NCBI GenBank assembly: GCA_946221825.1
Contig: CAMINA010000103.1
Span: 1-5,144, forward strand
Source: an uncultured Nesterenkonia sp.
Lineage (GTDB): Bacteria > Actinomycetota > Actinomycetes > Actinomycetales > Micrococcaceae
DNA: 5,144 bases
Direction of reading: 5' to 3'
Within the stretch, counting starts at the first letter, position 1. The number at the start of each line of letters is the position of its first letter. The notes beneath the pieces were generated by a model. The model did not search any database. It was not told where the DNA came from and was given only the letters and a program-made list of their open reading frames with translations. Position numbers and translations under genes: made by a program. Below are positions 5,093-5,144 of the stretch, piece after piece.

Positions 5093-5144
5093 GTAGTGCC
5101 CCATAGAGTGGTGTAACCCTCCCGAGGGCCGTGACCGTATTCGT
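5068..5144 (-). CDS. Interrupted host gene, present C-terminus (partial, runs off the window)
   Basis: From the right edge the minus strand reads EYGHGPREGYT in GC-rich codons, then continues into the insert as TLWGTTYPGSPLV and ends at TAG (5068-5070). The uninterrupted gene would have ended YTDYPFYEG, so seven terminal residues are replaced by thirteen. The last 25 bases of the present frame are antisense to the end of the HNH gene. The protein was not recognised: the tail is Tyr/Gly-rich and too short to place in a family. Because only the extreme C-terminus changes, the product may well still work. The gene originally converged on the permease operon, with the hairpin at 4011-4081 between them. 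Confidence 0.55.
   Translation of the reverse strand, partial: EYGHGPREGYTTLWGTTYPGSPLV
5110..5115. repeat. GGTGTA direct repeat, right copy
   Basis: This is the right partner of 4145-4150. To its right the interrupted minus-strand frame continues (TAC ACC preceded by GAG GGT). To its left lies insert sequence following the HNH stop codon. Confidence 0.6.

Larger units (their letters stand above)
4151..5115 (+). mobile_element. 965-bp mobile HNH-endonuclease cassette
   Basis: The insert is bounded by the left GGTGTA copy at 4145-4150 and includes the right copy at 5110-5115 (4145-5109 is equivalent). It is visibly more AT-rich than the host genes, especially at 4151-4340. It contains its own consensus promoter, a Shine-Dalgarno site and one gene, an HNH endonuclease. 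It has no transposase, recombinase or reverse transcriptase. Removing it restores the reading frame of a minus-strand gene near its stop codon. The ends show only weak inverted similarity (TTACTCAT..CCCGG near 4157-4173 against ACTTATCCCGG read inward from the right end), not convincing terminal repeats. Best reading: a free-standing homing-endonuclease-type element. A group I intron in the opposite orientation is a weaker alternative. Confidence 0.6.

Noticed and set aside
4151..5115. IscB/TnpB-type or insertion-sequence element
   Set aside because: The only protein is a 237-253 residue HNH enzyme without RuvC motifs, DDE residues or recombinase motifs, and the ends lack clear terminal inverted repeats.
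1..5144. CRISPR array
   Set aside because: No set of regularly spaced direct repeats of 23-40 bases is present.

Overview
The window reads as a high-GC Gram-positive chromosome, most likely an actinobacterium of the Micrococcales type. The signs are strong G/C preference at third codon positions, a Csp-type cold-shock tail, an apparently leaderless regulator gene and a GTG start coupled by a 4-base overlap. The genus is inference and cannot be fixed from this sequence.

Left part (1-520). The window opens with the last 12 codons of a plus-strand cold-shock protein, followed by an 80-base 3' UTR and a strong hairpin terminator (122-164). On the minus strand lies the C-terminal half of an antibiotic-biosynthesis-monooxygenase (ABM) domain protein (211-390). 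It has lost its N-terminal half, and a 13-bp hairpin (397-429) sits at the break.

Centre (525-3998). A 531-residue DHA2-type MFS exporter of the QacA/SmvA/LfrA kind runs on the minus strand. It is divergent from a plus-strand operon of an RpiR/MurR-type regulator (HTH plus SIS sugar-phosphate domain) and a 10-helix EamA/DMT permease that overlap by 4 bases. The 220-base divergent spacer holds two dyads. One (2257-2280) lies over the probable exporter promoter. The other (2312-2340) lies over an extended -10 placed so that the regulator mRNA would start at its ATG.

Right part (4011-5144), the most interesting region. After a 24-bp-stem hairpin (4011-4081), the last codons of a minus-strand gene appear at 4121-4150, and the matching upstream codons appear at 5110-5144. 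The two pieces are separated by a 965-bp insert flanked by the 6-bp direct repeat GGTGTA. Removing the insert and one repeat copy restores one reading frame ending EYGHGPREGYTDYPFYEG. The insert is visibly more AT-rich. It carries a perfect TTGACA-N17-TATAAT promoter, a Shine-Dalgarno site, and an HNH endonuclease with two tandem Cys4/Cys-His zinc-binding motifs, transcribed antisense to the interrupted gene. The endonuclease start appears to be frameshifted by one base in a short G run. The interrupted gene now runs into the insert and ends at 5068, exchanging seven terminal residues for thirteen. This looks like a compact one-gene mobile endonuclease cassette parked at the extreme 3' end of a host gene, where it does little harm. 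A group I intron in host-sense orientation was considered; a P1-like pairing exists, but no conserved core was recognised.
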